DNA from: Kiritimatiellia bacterium
GTDB lineage: Bacteria; Verrucomicrobiota; Kiritimatiellia; UBA8416; JABMPJ01
Reading direction: 5' to 3'
Assembly: GCA_029939545.1 (NCBI GenBank)
Contig: JAOZSS010000025.1
Span: 1 to 11,774 of the forward strand
DNA length: 11,774 nucleotides
The notes beneath the pieces are model-generated. The model was not told the origin of the DNA. It saw only the letters and a list, made by a program, of their open reading frames with translations, and searched no databases. The translations under genes were made by a program, and so were the position numbers. Shown in pieces: positions 1 to 6,808 of the stretch (positions are counted from its first letter, which is position 1; every line of letters starts with the position of its first letter).

Positions 1-1323
1 AGTATTGTTAAACGCGACGGGACGGTTGTGCGTTACCGGTGTGACCGGATCGAGACCGCAATTTTCAAGGCCACCACTGCCATCGGGAAGCCCAACCGCA
101 AGCTGGCGAAAGCCATGGCGGCCAAGGTCGAGGAGGCCCTGGTGGCCACCTACCATGGCGACGCGCTGCCGTCCGTAGAGGACATCCAGGATGTGGTCGA
201 GAACATCCTGATGGTGCACCACCACACCAAGGTGGCGCGCGACTACATCATCTATCGTCACCAGCGTGCCATGACGCGTGCCGCGCGTGCCTACGCCTTT
301 GAGGTGACCGATAACGTTCCCTACAAGAAAATCTACGAAGTGTTGCGCTGGAACATGGATCACCAGTGCGACTCCGTGGCATCGCTCAACCGAATCATCG
401 CGCGCAAGGAGATGCCCGACCTGATCGCGGCAACCGACCGCCGGTACACCGAGGAGGCACATGCCGCCGCCGTGCGCATCATCGAGGATCTCGACGACAT
501 TCGCATCGTCATCATCGCCGGGCCGTCGTCTTCAGGCAAGACGACAACCATGATAAAGATCGGCCAGAAGTTGAAGACGGCCGGCGTACGCTTCAAGGCC
601 ATCAACATCGACCACTACTTCTTTGATCTCGAACAGCACCCGCGTGATGAGTTCGGCGATTACGACTACGAGACGCCGCAGGCGTTGGACCTTAAGCTGA
701 TCAACACACACTTGTGTCAGCTTCTAGACGGTAAGACGATCAAGACACCGGACTACGACTTCAAGACGGGACAGCGCACGCTCGACGTACACTCGTTCAA
801 GCTGGAGAAGAACGAGTTGCTTCTGATCGACTCGTTACACGGTTTGTACGACCAGATGTCATGCAGCGTTCCCGACGAACACAAGTTCAAGGTCTACATT
901 GAAACGCTTGGCCAGTTCCGGAGTGATGACGGTGTCTTCATGCGTTGGGCCGACAATCGGATGTTGAGACGCATGATCAGGGACAAGCAGTTCCGGAACC
1001 TACAGCCAATGGACACGCTGACCCATTGGCATTACGTCCGCCACAGCGAACTGAGGCACATCATTCCCTTTATCAAGAACGCCGACTGTATCATCAACAG
1101 CGCCATGCCATACGAGCTTCCGTTCCTGAAGTATCGCCTGTTCCGCTACATCTCGGCCGCGACAGACCGTTTTCCCGACGATCCGCGCCGTCTCGACGCC
1201 CACATTCGCGCCAACCGCGTCTATGACCTGCTCAAGCCCCTGCGCGGCGTCCGCGACCCCGCCCCCATTCCCGGCGACTCGCTCCTGCGCGAGTTCATCG
1301 GCGGCAGCACCTATGGGTATTAG
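1..1323 (+). CDS. ATP-cone / uridine kinase-like P-loop kinase, 5'-truncated by window edge
   Basis: The open frame is already open at base 1. The first codons read SIVKRDGTVVRYRCDRIE, the start of an ATP-cone (the allosteric nucleotide-binding domain of NrdR and ribonucleotide reductases), so the GTG at 28 is internal and the true start lies left of the window. The ATP-cone covers about window residues 1-95. After a linker of about 75 residues comes a phosphoribulokinase/uridine-kinase-type domain: Walker A GPSSSGKTTT at residues 174-183, then NIDHYFFD, PDYDFKTGQR, LLIDSLHGLY (family usually EGIH), a DNRMLRRMIRD segment, ADCIINSAMPYELP, and the C-terminal LLREFIGGS. These match the uridine-kinase-like proteins that elsewhere carry a TGS domain. 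Expected activity is ATP-dependent phosphorylation of a nucleoside or similar small molecule in the cytoplasm; the substrate cannot be read from sequence. It converges on argS. The family call is firm, the substrate is open. Confidence 0.5.
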   Translation, partial: SIVKRDGTVVRYRCDRIETAIFKATTAIGKPNRKLAKAMAAKVEEALVATYHGDALPSVEDIQDVVENILMVHHHTKVARDYIIYRHQRAMTRAARAYAFEVTDNVPYKKIYEVLRWNMDHQCDSVASLNRIIARKEMPDLIAATDRRYTEEAHAAAVRIIEDLDDIRIVIIAGPSSSGKTTTMIKIGQKLKTAGVRFKAINIDHYFFDLEQHPRDEFGDYDYETPQALDLKLINTHLCQLLDGKTIKTPDYDFKTGQRTLDVHSFKLEKNELLLIDSLHGLYDQMSCSVPDEHKFKVYIETLGQFRSDDGVFMRWADNRMLRRMIRDKQFRNLQPMDTLTHWHYVRHSELRHIIPFIKNADCIINSAMPYELPFLKYRLFRYISAATDRFPDDPRRLDAHIRANRVYDLLKPLRGVRDPAPIPGDSLLREFIGGSTYGY

Positions 1324-1328
1324 GGGGA

Positions 1329-1401
1329 GGAGGTCGGAGATCGGCAGTCGGAGGACGGAAGAGCAAGCAGGCCGACTTCGGATCTCCGACCTCCGATTTC
1401 C
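1329..1401. repeat. Inverted array of 7-base units between convergent genes
   Basis: The gap between the kinase and argS stops is almost entirely repeat. On the + strand five tandem 7-base units run from 1329 to 1363: GGAGGTC, GGAGATC, GGCAGTC, GGAGGAC, GGAAGAG. From 1374 to 1401 four more units lie on the opposite strand; read on the minus strand they are GGAAATC, GGAGGTC, GGAGATC and CGAAGTC. The two half-arrays pair: 1329-1351 with 1372-1394 gives 21 of 23 base pairs, the outer 14 being perfect, around a 20-base loop. RNA from either gene could fold this hairpin, so it may end transcription from both sides, but no T-tract follows on either strand. A second array with the same period lies at 4476-4524. 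Confidence 0.5.
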
Positions 1402-1403
1402 GG

Positions 1404-3149
1404 CTAGATCCGCTCGAGGGTTTTGAGGCCGAGGAGGTCGAGGCCTTGTTTCAGGATCGCAGCCACGATGCCGCAGAGGCGGACGCGGCTTTCGCGGACG
1501 CCTTCGGGCGCTTTCAGGAACGGGACGTTTTGGTAGAAGGAGCTGTAGGTCTGGGCCAGCTCGTAGAGGTAGTCGGTCAGGACGTTGGGCTTGTACTGGT
1601 GCGCCGCACGGGTGACGACCTCACCGAAGCGTATGCTCTGCAGCGCCAGCGCCCGCTCAATGGTCTCATCGAGACGGAGCGGCTCGGTCTCGGGTGTTCC
1701 CTCCGGGAAGCGGTCGGCATACTTGTCGCGCACGCTGGCAATACGGGCATAGGCGTATTGCAGGTAGGGGCCTGAGTTGCCGTCCAGTGCCAGCGCCTTG
1801 TCCCACGTGAAGGTCACGAGGCTCTGCGGGTTCTGGCTGAGGTCGGCATATTTCACCGCGCCGACCCCCACGGCCGCGGCCACGGCGCGGCGCTCCTCCT
1901 CGGGCATGTCGGGGGACGAGGCCTCGATGATGTCGAGCGCACGGCTCTCGGCTTCGTGTAGCAGCGCCTCCAGTTTGATCACGTTGCCTTCGCGCGTCGA
2001 GAAGGTGGCCTCCGGCAGTCGCATCAAGCCAAACCAGATGTGATCCAGTTCCACCGTGTACCCCAGACGCCGGCAGACGGCGAAGAACTGTTTGAAGTGG
2101 AGCTGCTGACGCTCATCGGTCACATAGATAATGCGGTCCGGGTCAAACTCCTCCACGCGGGCGGCAACCGTGGCGAGGTCGGAGGTGGCGTAGTTGAAGC
2201 CGCCATCGCTCTTGCGCACGATGCAGACCGGCAGCTTCTCCTCCTCGAGAAACACAACCGTAGCCCCTTCGCTCTCAACGGCCAACCCTTTCTGCTCAAG
2301 CATCTCCACGGTGCCGGCCAGCTTGTCCCGGTAATAGCTCTCGCCATGCACGATGTCATACTGCACGCCCAGTCGGGCATAGACGCGGTCCAGCTCTTCC
2401 AGGCTCAGCCGCATGAACATTTCCCACATGGCCAGGTTCTCGGGATCGCCGCTCTGCAGCTTGACTAGCTCGGCACGACACTGCTCCATCCACGCCGGAT
2501 CCTCTTTGGTCTGCTCATAGCTGAGCACATAGACCCGCTCCAGCTCTTCCAGCGGCGCGGTCTGCATGGCGGCTTCGTCGCCGAAATGGCGATAGCCCAT
2601 GATCGTGATGCCGAACTGTGTGCCCCAGTCGCCGAGGTGATTGTCGGCGATGACCTTGTAGCCGAGGAACCGGTGCAGACGATCGAGTACCGACCCGATG
2701 TTATGCGAACGCAGGTGGCCGATGTGCAGCGGTTTGGTCATGTTGGGCGACCCGTAGTCCATGACCACCGTCTTGCCCGCTCCCGCCTCCGGTGCGCCGA
2801 AGCGCTCGTCAGCGGCGATACCCTCGAGATGACGAGCCAGCCAGTCGTTATCCAGGTAGAGATTCAGAAAGCCGGGGCCGGCGACCTCAATTCGCGCCAG
2901 ACAGTCGGGATGCTCGCCTGCCGCGGCCACCGTCTCCGCGATAGCGCGCGGCGCTTGGCGCAACACCTTCGCGAGGCCCATGGCCGCATTGCACTGGTAG
3001 TCGCCAAACTCCGGATTGGCGGTCTCCACCACCGCAATGTCCGCGAAGTCGGACTCGGCATCCGGGAACCTTCCCCGGAATGCTTCCCTGATCCAGGTTG
3101 AGAGTATGGCTGTGGGTGACTCGATCGATAATGCTTTTGCCGCTGTCAT
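1404..3149 (-). CDS. argS: Arginyl-tRNA synthetase
   Basis: Class Ia aminoacyl-tRNA synthetase, 581 residues, a normal length for ArgS; it attaches arginine to tRNA-Arg using ATP in the cytoplasm. The N-terminal tRNA-contacting domain (about residues 1-100) has the family signature GDYQCNAAMGLAK at 49-61. The catalytic Rossmann fold carries HIGH at 142-145 within SPNMTKPLHIGH, then GDWGTQFG at 173-180 and VTDERQQLHF at 343-352. The second ATP signature is STREGN at 384-389 instead of KMSKS, a common variant in ArgS. The C-terminal part (about 460-581) is the helical DALR anticodon-binding domain, with YLQYAYARI and the QTYSSFYQNVPFL segment. The ATG at 3147-3149 has AGGCGG just upstream, close to the start. 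It is divergent from pcnB (84-base gap) and convergent with the kinase gene. Very secure. Confidence 0.5.
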   Translation of the reverse strand: MTAAKALSIESPTAILSTWIREAFRGRFPDAESDFADIAVVETANPEFGDYQCNAAMGLAKVLRQAPRAIAETVAAAGEHPDCLARIEVAGPGFLNLYLDNDWLARHLEGIAADERFGAPEAGAGKTVVMDYGSPNMTKPLHIGHLRSHNIGSVLDRLHRFLGYKVIADNHLGDWGTQFGITIMGYRHFGDEAAMQTAPLEELERVYVLSYEQTKEDPAWMEQCRAELVKLQSGDPENLAMWEMFMRLSLEELDRVYARLGVQYDIVHGESYYRDKLAGTVEMLEQKGLAVESEGATVVFLEEEKLPVCIVRKSDGGFNYATSDLATVAARVEEFDPDRIIYVTDERQQLHFKQFFAVCRRLGYTVELDHIWFGLMRLPEATFSTREGNVIKLEALLHEAESRALDIIEASSPDMPEEERRAVAAAVGVGAVKYADLSQNPQSLVTFTWDKALALDGNSGPYLQYAYARIASVRDKYADRFPEGTPETEPLRLDETIERALALQSIRFGEVVTRAAHQYKPNVLTDYLYELAQTYSSFYQNVPFLKAPEGVRESRVRLCGIVAAILKQGLDLLGLKTLERI

Positions 3150-3233
3150 GCCGCCTGCGTATACCGGAAGCGGTGCAGGAATGCACGTCGAAAAGGATTG
3201 CGTGTGGGAGCGGGAAAGAGGATTCTATCCGTT

Positions 3234-4529
3234 ATGAAAGGACGCAAACCACGTGTCTACGCCCGCGATGAGCACGTCGTATCGCGCCGGGACATGGATC
3301 CTGACGCCGTTAAGGTGCTCTATCGCCTGCATGAAAGCGGACACCTCGCCTACCTAGTGGGCGGGGGTGTGCGTGATCTGCTGTTGGGACGCAAGCCGAA
3401 GGATTACGATATCTCGACCGACGCGCATCCCAACCGGATCAAGCGTCTCTTCCGAAACGCGTTCCTGATTGGGCGCCGCTTTCGCCTGGCCCACATCAAG
3501 TTCGGGCCCAAGATCATTGAGACCAGCACGTTCCGTCGCGAGCCCGATGTGGATACGCGTGAAAAGGGCGAGTTCTTTCACAAGCATGACAACACCTTCG
3601 GCACACCCGAGGAAGATGCCCACCGTCGCGACTTCACGATCAATGCCCTCTTCTACAATATTGCCGACTTCACAGTGATCGACTACGTCGGTGGTCTGCA
3701 CGACCTTGAGAAGGGCGTCATCCGCTGTATCGGCAACGCGGACCTTCGCTTCAAGGAGGACCCCATCCGCATGTTGCGGGCCGTCCGGTTTGCCGCACGG
3801 ATGGATTTTACGATCGAGCCGCGTACGTGGCGTGCGGTTCGGCGCAATGCGTCCGAAGTTATAAAGGCCGCACCGCCGCGCCTGTTGGAAGAGGTCTACC
3901 GTTTCTTCGGGTATCGGTCCGGAGCGGCATCGTTCGACCTGCTGGCCCGATCCCGGATGATGGTACAGCTCTTCCCTGAGCTTGTCGCCTTTCTCAAGGC
4001 GCGGCGCGGGCGCCAGGCCGAGTTCGATGCCTTGCTGCAAGCGCTGGATGCCTTTGGCGACGACTACGCGCCCCCTAAGCCCGAGCTGATTTTTGCCACG
4101 CTGCTTCACGGCATGTTTGAGGTCCGCCAGGCTGAACATGTCGAACGCGGTGGGCATCCCGGGCACGAGGTGATCAGGGAACTCATCGAGCCGCTCATGC
4201 CGCGCCTGCGCATCCCGCGCCGCGTGACGGACCGGCTGGTCCACATCATCGACGCCCAACGTCGTTTTGATGAAGCGCCCGGTGAACGACGCTTCTCGCG
4301 GGAACGTTTTATGGCCCAGGAAACCTTCCGTGACGCACTCGACTTTTTCGACGTCCGCACGGCGGCCGGTTTCGGGAATCCGGATTCGCTCAAGGACTGG
4401 AAGCTGTGGGTGAAGAAGGATCCCCCGCCGGAGCACACGGAGCGGCGCGCACCGCGCCGTCGTCGGGGAGGGCGGGGGAGACGGAAGTTGGAGGGCAGAG
4501 GTCGGAAGTCAGAGAACGGCGGTCGATAG
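3234..4529 (+). CDS. pcnB: Poly(A) polymerase I / tRNA nucleotidyltransferase family protein
   Basis: Class II nucleotidyltransferase of the PcnB type, 431 residues from the ATG at 3234. It is expected to add A residues to RNA 3' ends, marking RNA for decay. The N-terminal stretch with SRRDMDPDAVKVLYRL, LVGGGVRDLLLGRKPKDYDI (41-60, metal-binding D57 and D59), LIGRRFRLAHIKFGP, EEDAHRRDFTINALF and EDPIRMLRAVRFAAR follows E. coli PcnB closely, rather than a CCA-adding enzyme. The ATG is preferred over upstream in-frame TTG (3198) and GTG (3204): PcnB homology begins soon after it and AAAGAGG lies about 12 bases upstream. The C-terminus is an Arg/Lys-rich tail (about 405-431), common in PcnB, but here its last 16 or so residues are encoded by a 7-base repeat array. 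The stop codon lies 2 bases from the rfaE2 stop on the other strand. Biochemical assignment as poly(A) polymerase rather than CCA enzyme rests on similarity only. Confidence 0.5.
   Translation: MKGRKPRVYARDEHVVSRRDMDPDAVKVLYRLHESGHLAYLVGGGVRDLLLGRKPKDYDISTDAHPNRIKRLFRNAFLIGRRFRLAHIKFGPKIIETSTFRREPDVDTREKGEFFHKHDNTFGTPEEDAHRRDFTINALFYNIADFTVIDYVGGLHDLEKGVIRCIGNADLRFKEDPIRMLRAVRFAARMDFTIEPRTWRAVRRNASEVIKAAPPRLLEEVYRFFGYRSGAASFDLLARSRMMVQLFPELVAFLKARRGRQAEFDALLQALDAFGDDYAPPKPELIFATLLHGMFEVRQAEHVERGGHPGHEVIRELIEPLMPRLRIPRRVTDRLVHIIDAQRRFDEAPGERRFSRERFMAQETFRDALDFFDVRTAAGFGNPDSLKDWKLWVKKDPPPEHTERRAPRRRRGGRGRRKLEGRGRKSENGGR
4476..4524 (+). repeat. Tandem 7-base units at the 3' end of pcnB
   Basis: Seven contiguous 7-base units without spacers: GGGAGAC, GGAAGTT, GGAGGGC, AGAGGTC, GGAAGTC, AGAGAAC, GGCGGTC. 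The pattern (purine-purine-N, purine or G pair, then usually TC or AC) and the period match the array at 1329-1401. Unlike that one, no facing inverted half is present; the following bases belong to the end of rfaE2. The array lies inside pcnB and encodes part of its basic tail. G-runs just upstream (4465-4478) make the segment strongly G-rich on the + strand. Confidence 0.5.
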
Positions 4530-4531
4530 GT

Positions 4532-5029
4532 CTACCTGTCTGCGTCCTGATCCAAACCGCGGATCCGTTCAATAATCCCGCTCGAAGAGCGCCCTTCAAG
4601 CTCGGGTGCCAGGACGACCTCGCCCCCGTTGCCTTCGACGATCTCACGGCCGCACACCCAGTCGGCCCGGTCGCCACCCTTGATCAGGACATCAGGCAGC
4701 AGCTCATGGATCAGTTGCTCCACGTGAAGCTCATCAAAAATGACCACGTAGTCCACGGCCTCTAGCGAAGCCAAAAGGAGGGCACGCTCGTTCTCGTCAA
4801 CGATCGGACGGCTTTTCCCTTTGAGTTCGCGCACCGACCGGTCCGAATTCATTCCCACCACGAGCAGGTCACCCTGTGCGCGCGCAAACGCCAGGTAGCC
4901 GGCGTGACCAGCATGCAGCAGATCGAAGCAGCCGTTCGTGAAAGCCACACGTTTACCGGCCGCCTTCCACTCGGCGCGCAGGGAGGCGATCTCATCGCGG
5001 GAGACAATCTTGGATTGGGGATCACGCAT
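4532..5029 (-). CDS. rfaE2: D-glycero-beta-D-manno-heptose 1-phosphate adenylyltransferase (stand-alone RfaE2)
   Basis: Nucleotidyltransferase of the cytidylyltransferase-like fold, 165 residues from the ATG at 5027-5029. It converts heptose 1-phosphate plus ATP to ADP-heptose, the precursor of LPS inner-core heptose, in the cytoplasm. TNGCFDLLHAGH at 31-42 holds the HxGH nucleotide-binding motif; VGMNSD, LIKGGDRADW and the C-terminal GRSSSGIIERI (146-156, family STT/SSS..I..RI) complete the signature. It corresponds to only the second half of E. coli HldE; the sugar kinase half (RfaE1) is not in the window. The frame stays open to ATGs at 5084-5086 and 5126-5128, but family proteins start with a short leader before KIVSRDEI, as here. 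No start has a good ribosome site: the one at 5086 has AAGG only 2 bases away, so the start is uncertain. Divergent from the ATPase operon. Confidence 0.5.
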   Translation of the reverse strand: MRDPQSKIVSRDEIASLRAEWKAAGKRVAFTNGCFDLLHAGHAGYLAFARAQGDLLVVGMNSDRSVRELKGKSRPIVDENERALLLASLEAVDYVVIFDELHVEQLIHELLPDVLIKGGDRADWVCGREIVEGNGGEVVLAPELEGRSSSGIIERIRGLDQDADR

Positions 5030-5085
5030 GTGAGGAATAGTAGATCTTGTGGTGACAGGAGGCGAGTCATTAACTGGGTGGGACA

Positions 5086-5114
5086 TTGCCTTACGTTTGG
5101 CGTGGGTGTATAAA
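5086..5114 (+). promoter_or_regulatory. Sigma70-type promoter for the GspA/GspB-like operon
   Basis: A -35 box TTGCCT (5086-5091, 4 of 6 consensus) and a -10 box TATAAA (5109-5114, 5 of 6) are separated by exactly 17 bases. Transcription would start near 5121, leaving a leader of about 25 bases that contains the GGGAG ribosome site (5135-5139) before the ATG at 5146. The position, between divergent genes, is as expected. Confidence 0.5.
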
Positions 5115-5145
5115 AGGTGGCGCGTCATGCTGTTGGGAGCGTTTG

Positions 5146-5952
5146 ATGTATCTCGATTTCTTTGGTCTTAGGGAGTATCCGTTCAACGTAACGAGTGACC
5201 CGAGCTTTCTGTACCTCAGCGAGCAGCACCGGGAGGCGCTGGCTTATTTGCAGTACGGCATTGAGGCGCGCAAGGGGTTTCTCGAGATTACCGGTGAGAT
5301 CGGTGCCGGTAAGACGACGGTCTGCAAGGCGCTGTTGGCCAAGCTCGACGGATCCTTTCGTAGCGCGTTCATCCTGCACTCCGACCTTTCCGAGTTGCAG
5401 CTCATCGAGGCGATCCTGGAGGATTTCGGTCTCAACCCGCCGCGCCGCAGCAAGATTGCGATGATCCGTGAGCTGAACCGGTTCCTCCTCGAAGAGCTGA
5501 AACACCACACCAACGTCGTACTCATCCTGGATGAAGCCCAGACGCTGAAGATCAAGACCCTGGAGACGATCCGCCTGCTCTCGAACCTCGAGACGGACAA
5601 AGAGAAACTGATGCAGATCGTACTCGTGGGGCAGCCGGAACTGCGCAAGAAGCTGGCATCGCCCAAGCTGACACAGCTTCGTCAGCGCATCGGGGTGCGC
5701 TACCACATCAACTCTCTGCCCGCCGACGAAGTGGAGAAGTATATTCACCACCGCCTGCGCGTGGCCGGTTGTCGCACCGGGATCGAGTTTGGAGAGGGGT
5801 GTTACCAGCGCATCCATCATTACTCAGGTGGCGTGCCACGCCTGATCAACCTGTTGTGTGATCGCGCCCTGCTGGCATCGTTCGTGAAGGGGTGCCACAC
5901 AATTGAACTGGACGTGATTGAGCGTAGCGTCAACGAGATAGAGGGTGAGTGA
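5146..5952 (+). CDS. GspA/ExeA-type AAA ATPase without peptidoglycan-binding domain
   Basis: AAA+ ATPase of the ExeA/GspA/MshM family, 268 residues. Family members power insertion of secretion or pilus machinery through the cell wall. The N-terminus MYLDFFGLREYPFNVTSDP is the family's typical start and fixes the ATG at 5146 (GGGAG 6 bases upstream) over the in-frame ATG at 5086. Walker A GEIGAGKTT is at 50-58, Walker B VVLILDEAQ at 124-132, sensor-1 VLVGQPEL at 159-166, candidate arginine-finger segment RQR at 179-181 and sensor-2 GGVPRLIN at 228-235. The protein stops after the ATPase core. As I recall it, Aeromonas ExeA is about twice as long, with a membrane segment and periplasmic peptidoglycan-binding domain; here there is no membrane segment. 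It is followed after 2 bases by a GspB-like gene, the partner expected from ExeA-ExeB. A PEP-CTERM/exosortase-associated ATPase is an alternative family label. Confidence 0.5.
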   Translation: MYLDFFGLREYPFNVTSDPSFLYLSEQHREALAYLQYGIEARKGFLEITGEIGAGKTTVCKALLAKLDGSFRSAFILHSDLSELQLIEAILEDFGLNPPRRSKIAMIRELNRFLLEELKHHTNVVLILDEAQTLKIKTLETIRLLSNLETDKEKLMQIVLVGQPELRKKLASPKLTQLRQRIGVRYHINSLPADEVEKYIHHRLRVAGCRTGIEFGEGCYQRIHHYSGGVPRLINLLCDRALLASFVKGCHTIELDVIERSVNEIEGE

Positions 5953-5954
5953 GC

Positions 5955-6674
5955 ATGAGTATCATCAGCGATGCACTGAAGAAGGTGGAGGGAAATTCCG
6001 GGGTAGAACCGCCGATGAAACGGGATGCGCCGCAGGTGGAACTGGTGGATAGCGCCTCTCCGTCGTCATCGCCCCCGCTTTTCTCTGTCTGGTCGATCGT
6101 CCTGTCGACCGTCATGGTGTTGGTCGCCGCCGTTCTGCTGTTGGTGACCTGGCATGCGAATCGCGCCCCACGCTCGGCCGAGTCGGCCATCACCACGGCG
6201 CCCCTCTCCTCTCCGGTGGAGGTGGCCGCTGTTCCTGCGGCGGCTGTTCCGGAGGTGCCGATAGTGCTCGAGTCTCCTGCTGCCTCTGCCGTACGCAGTG
6301 CGGCCCTACACACGAAGCCGGTGCCGGTGGTGAAACCTGAAGTAAAGCAACCTGCGATACCGGTTGCAGCCGCACCTCCTCCCGCCACAGTCAAGCCAAC
6401 GGTGGAGGTCGCGGCATCCGCCCCGGTCGAGCCGACTCCGGTACCACCCGTCACCACGCCGATTCCTAAGCCCACGCCCGAAGCGCCGCGTGGCGGCGAC
6501 GAGTTGGTCTTGACAGGAGTGATCTACACTCCCCGCGTACGCATGGCACACATCAACGGCAAGATCCTGCCCGAGGGTGCCGAGATCGAGGGGTACCGGA
6601 TCGTGACGATCTCCCGGGAGAGTGTGCGCCTGAGCAAGGATGACAAGTTCTATATCCTGCGCCTGAAGCGGTAG
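5955..6674 (+). CDS. GspB-like single-pass membrane protein with C-terminal T2SSB domain
   Basis: 239 residues from the ATG at 5955, 2 bases after the ATPase stop, with GAGGG 9 bases upstream; the GTG at 5949 is less likely because family proteins begin MS(Y/I)I(L/S)DALKK, as here. A short cytoplasmic segment (1-43) starting MSIISDALKKVE is followed by one membrane helix (about 45-66), a Pro/Ala/Val-rich periplasmic linker (about 70-180) and a compact C-terminal domain (about 180-239) containing LVLTGVIYTPRVRMAHING and GYRIVTISRESVRLSKDDK. That end matches GspB/ExeB, which partners GspA and resembles the pilot-like HR domain of GspC. The pair probably forms an inner-membrane complex in which the ATPase docks on the cytoplasmic N-terminus. 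No other secretion genes are nearby, so the machine served is unknown. The 3' end runs toward the palindrome at 6700. Confidence 0.5.
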   Translation: MSIISDALKKVEGNSGVEPPMKRDAPQVELVDSASPSSSPPLFSVWSIVLSTVMVLVAAVLLLVTWHANRAPRSAESAITTAPLSSPVEVAAVPAAAVPEVPIVLESPAASAVRSAALHTKPVPVVKPEVKQPAIPVAAAPPPATVKPTVEVAASAPVEPTPVPPVTTPIPKPTPEAPRGGDELVLTGVIYTPRVRMAHINGKILPEGAEIEGYRIVTISRESVRLSKDDKFYILRLKR

Positions 6675-6699
6675 GTGTCATGCCAACTGACAATCGCTA

Positions 6700-6790
6700 A
6701 GAGCTCTGTCATTCCGAGCGAAGTCGAAGAATATCAGACCCTCGCAAGCCGCTGGAGATTCCTCGACTTCGCTCGGGATGACAGGACTCT
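6700..6790. repeat. 91-base palindromic element between convergent genes
   Basis: Two 33-base arms (6700-6732 and 6758-6790) pair in 29 of 33 positions around a 25-base centre. The inner 26 bases of each arm (6707-6732 with 6758-6783) have only 2 mismatches. The arm core reads TCATTCCGAGCGAAGTCGA, which I recognise from memory as a common type of dispersed palindromic repeat in several bacterial phyla; I cannot verify this here. It lies between the stop of the GspB-like gene and the stop of the response regulator, so it could fold in RNA from either side and act as a two-way terminator. No gene for mobility is present, so a non-autonomous MITE-like origin is only a possibility. Confidence 0.5.
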
Positions 6791-6808
6791 GTGACATGAC
6801 GCCAGATC

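Noticed and set aside
3198..3233. Upstream TTG and GTG starts for pcnB
   Set aside because: They add 12 or fewer residues without family similarity, and the ATG at 3234 fits the homology and has a purine-rich ribosome site upstream.
3354..4436. Long open frame (360 codons) on the minus strand, opposite pcnB
   Set aside because: It is exactly antisense to a gene with clear PcnB motifs; GC-rich coding sequence often leaves the opposite frame open. Its protein shows no recognisable domain.
4465..4495. Possible G-quadruplex from G-runs of 4, 3, 5 and 3 near the end of pcnB
   Set aside because: The last loop would be 14 bases long, so a stable structure is doubtful; noted only within the repeat entry.
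5125..5820. Open frame of 231 codons on the minus strand opposite the AAA ATPase
   Set aside because: Antisense shadow of a gene with clear Walker A, Walker B and sensor motifs; no domain and no supporting ribosome site or neighbour.
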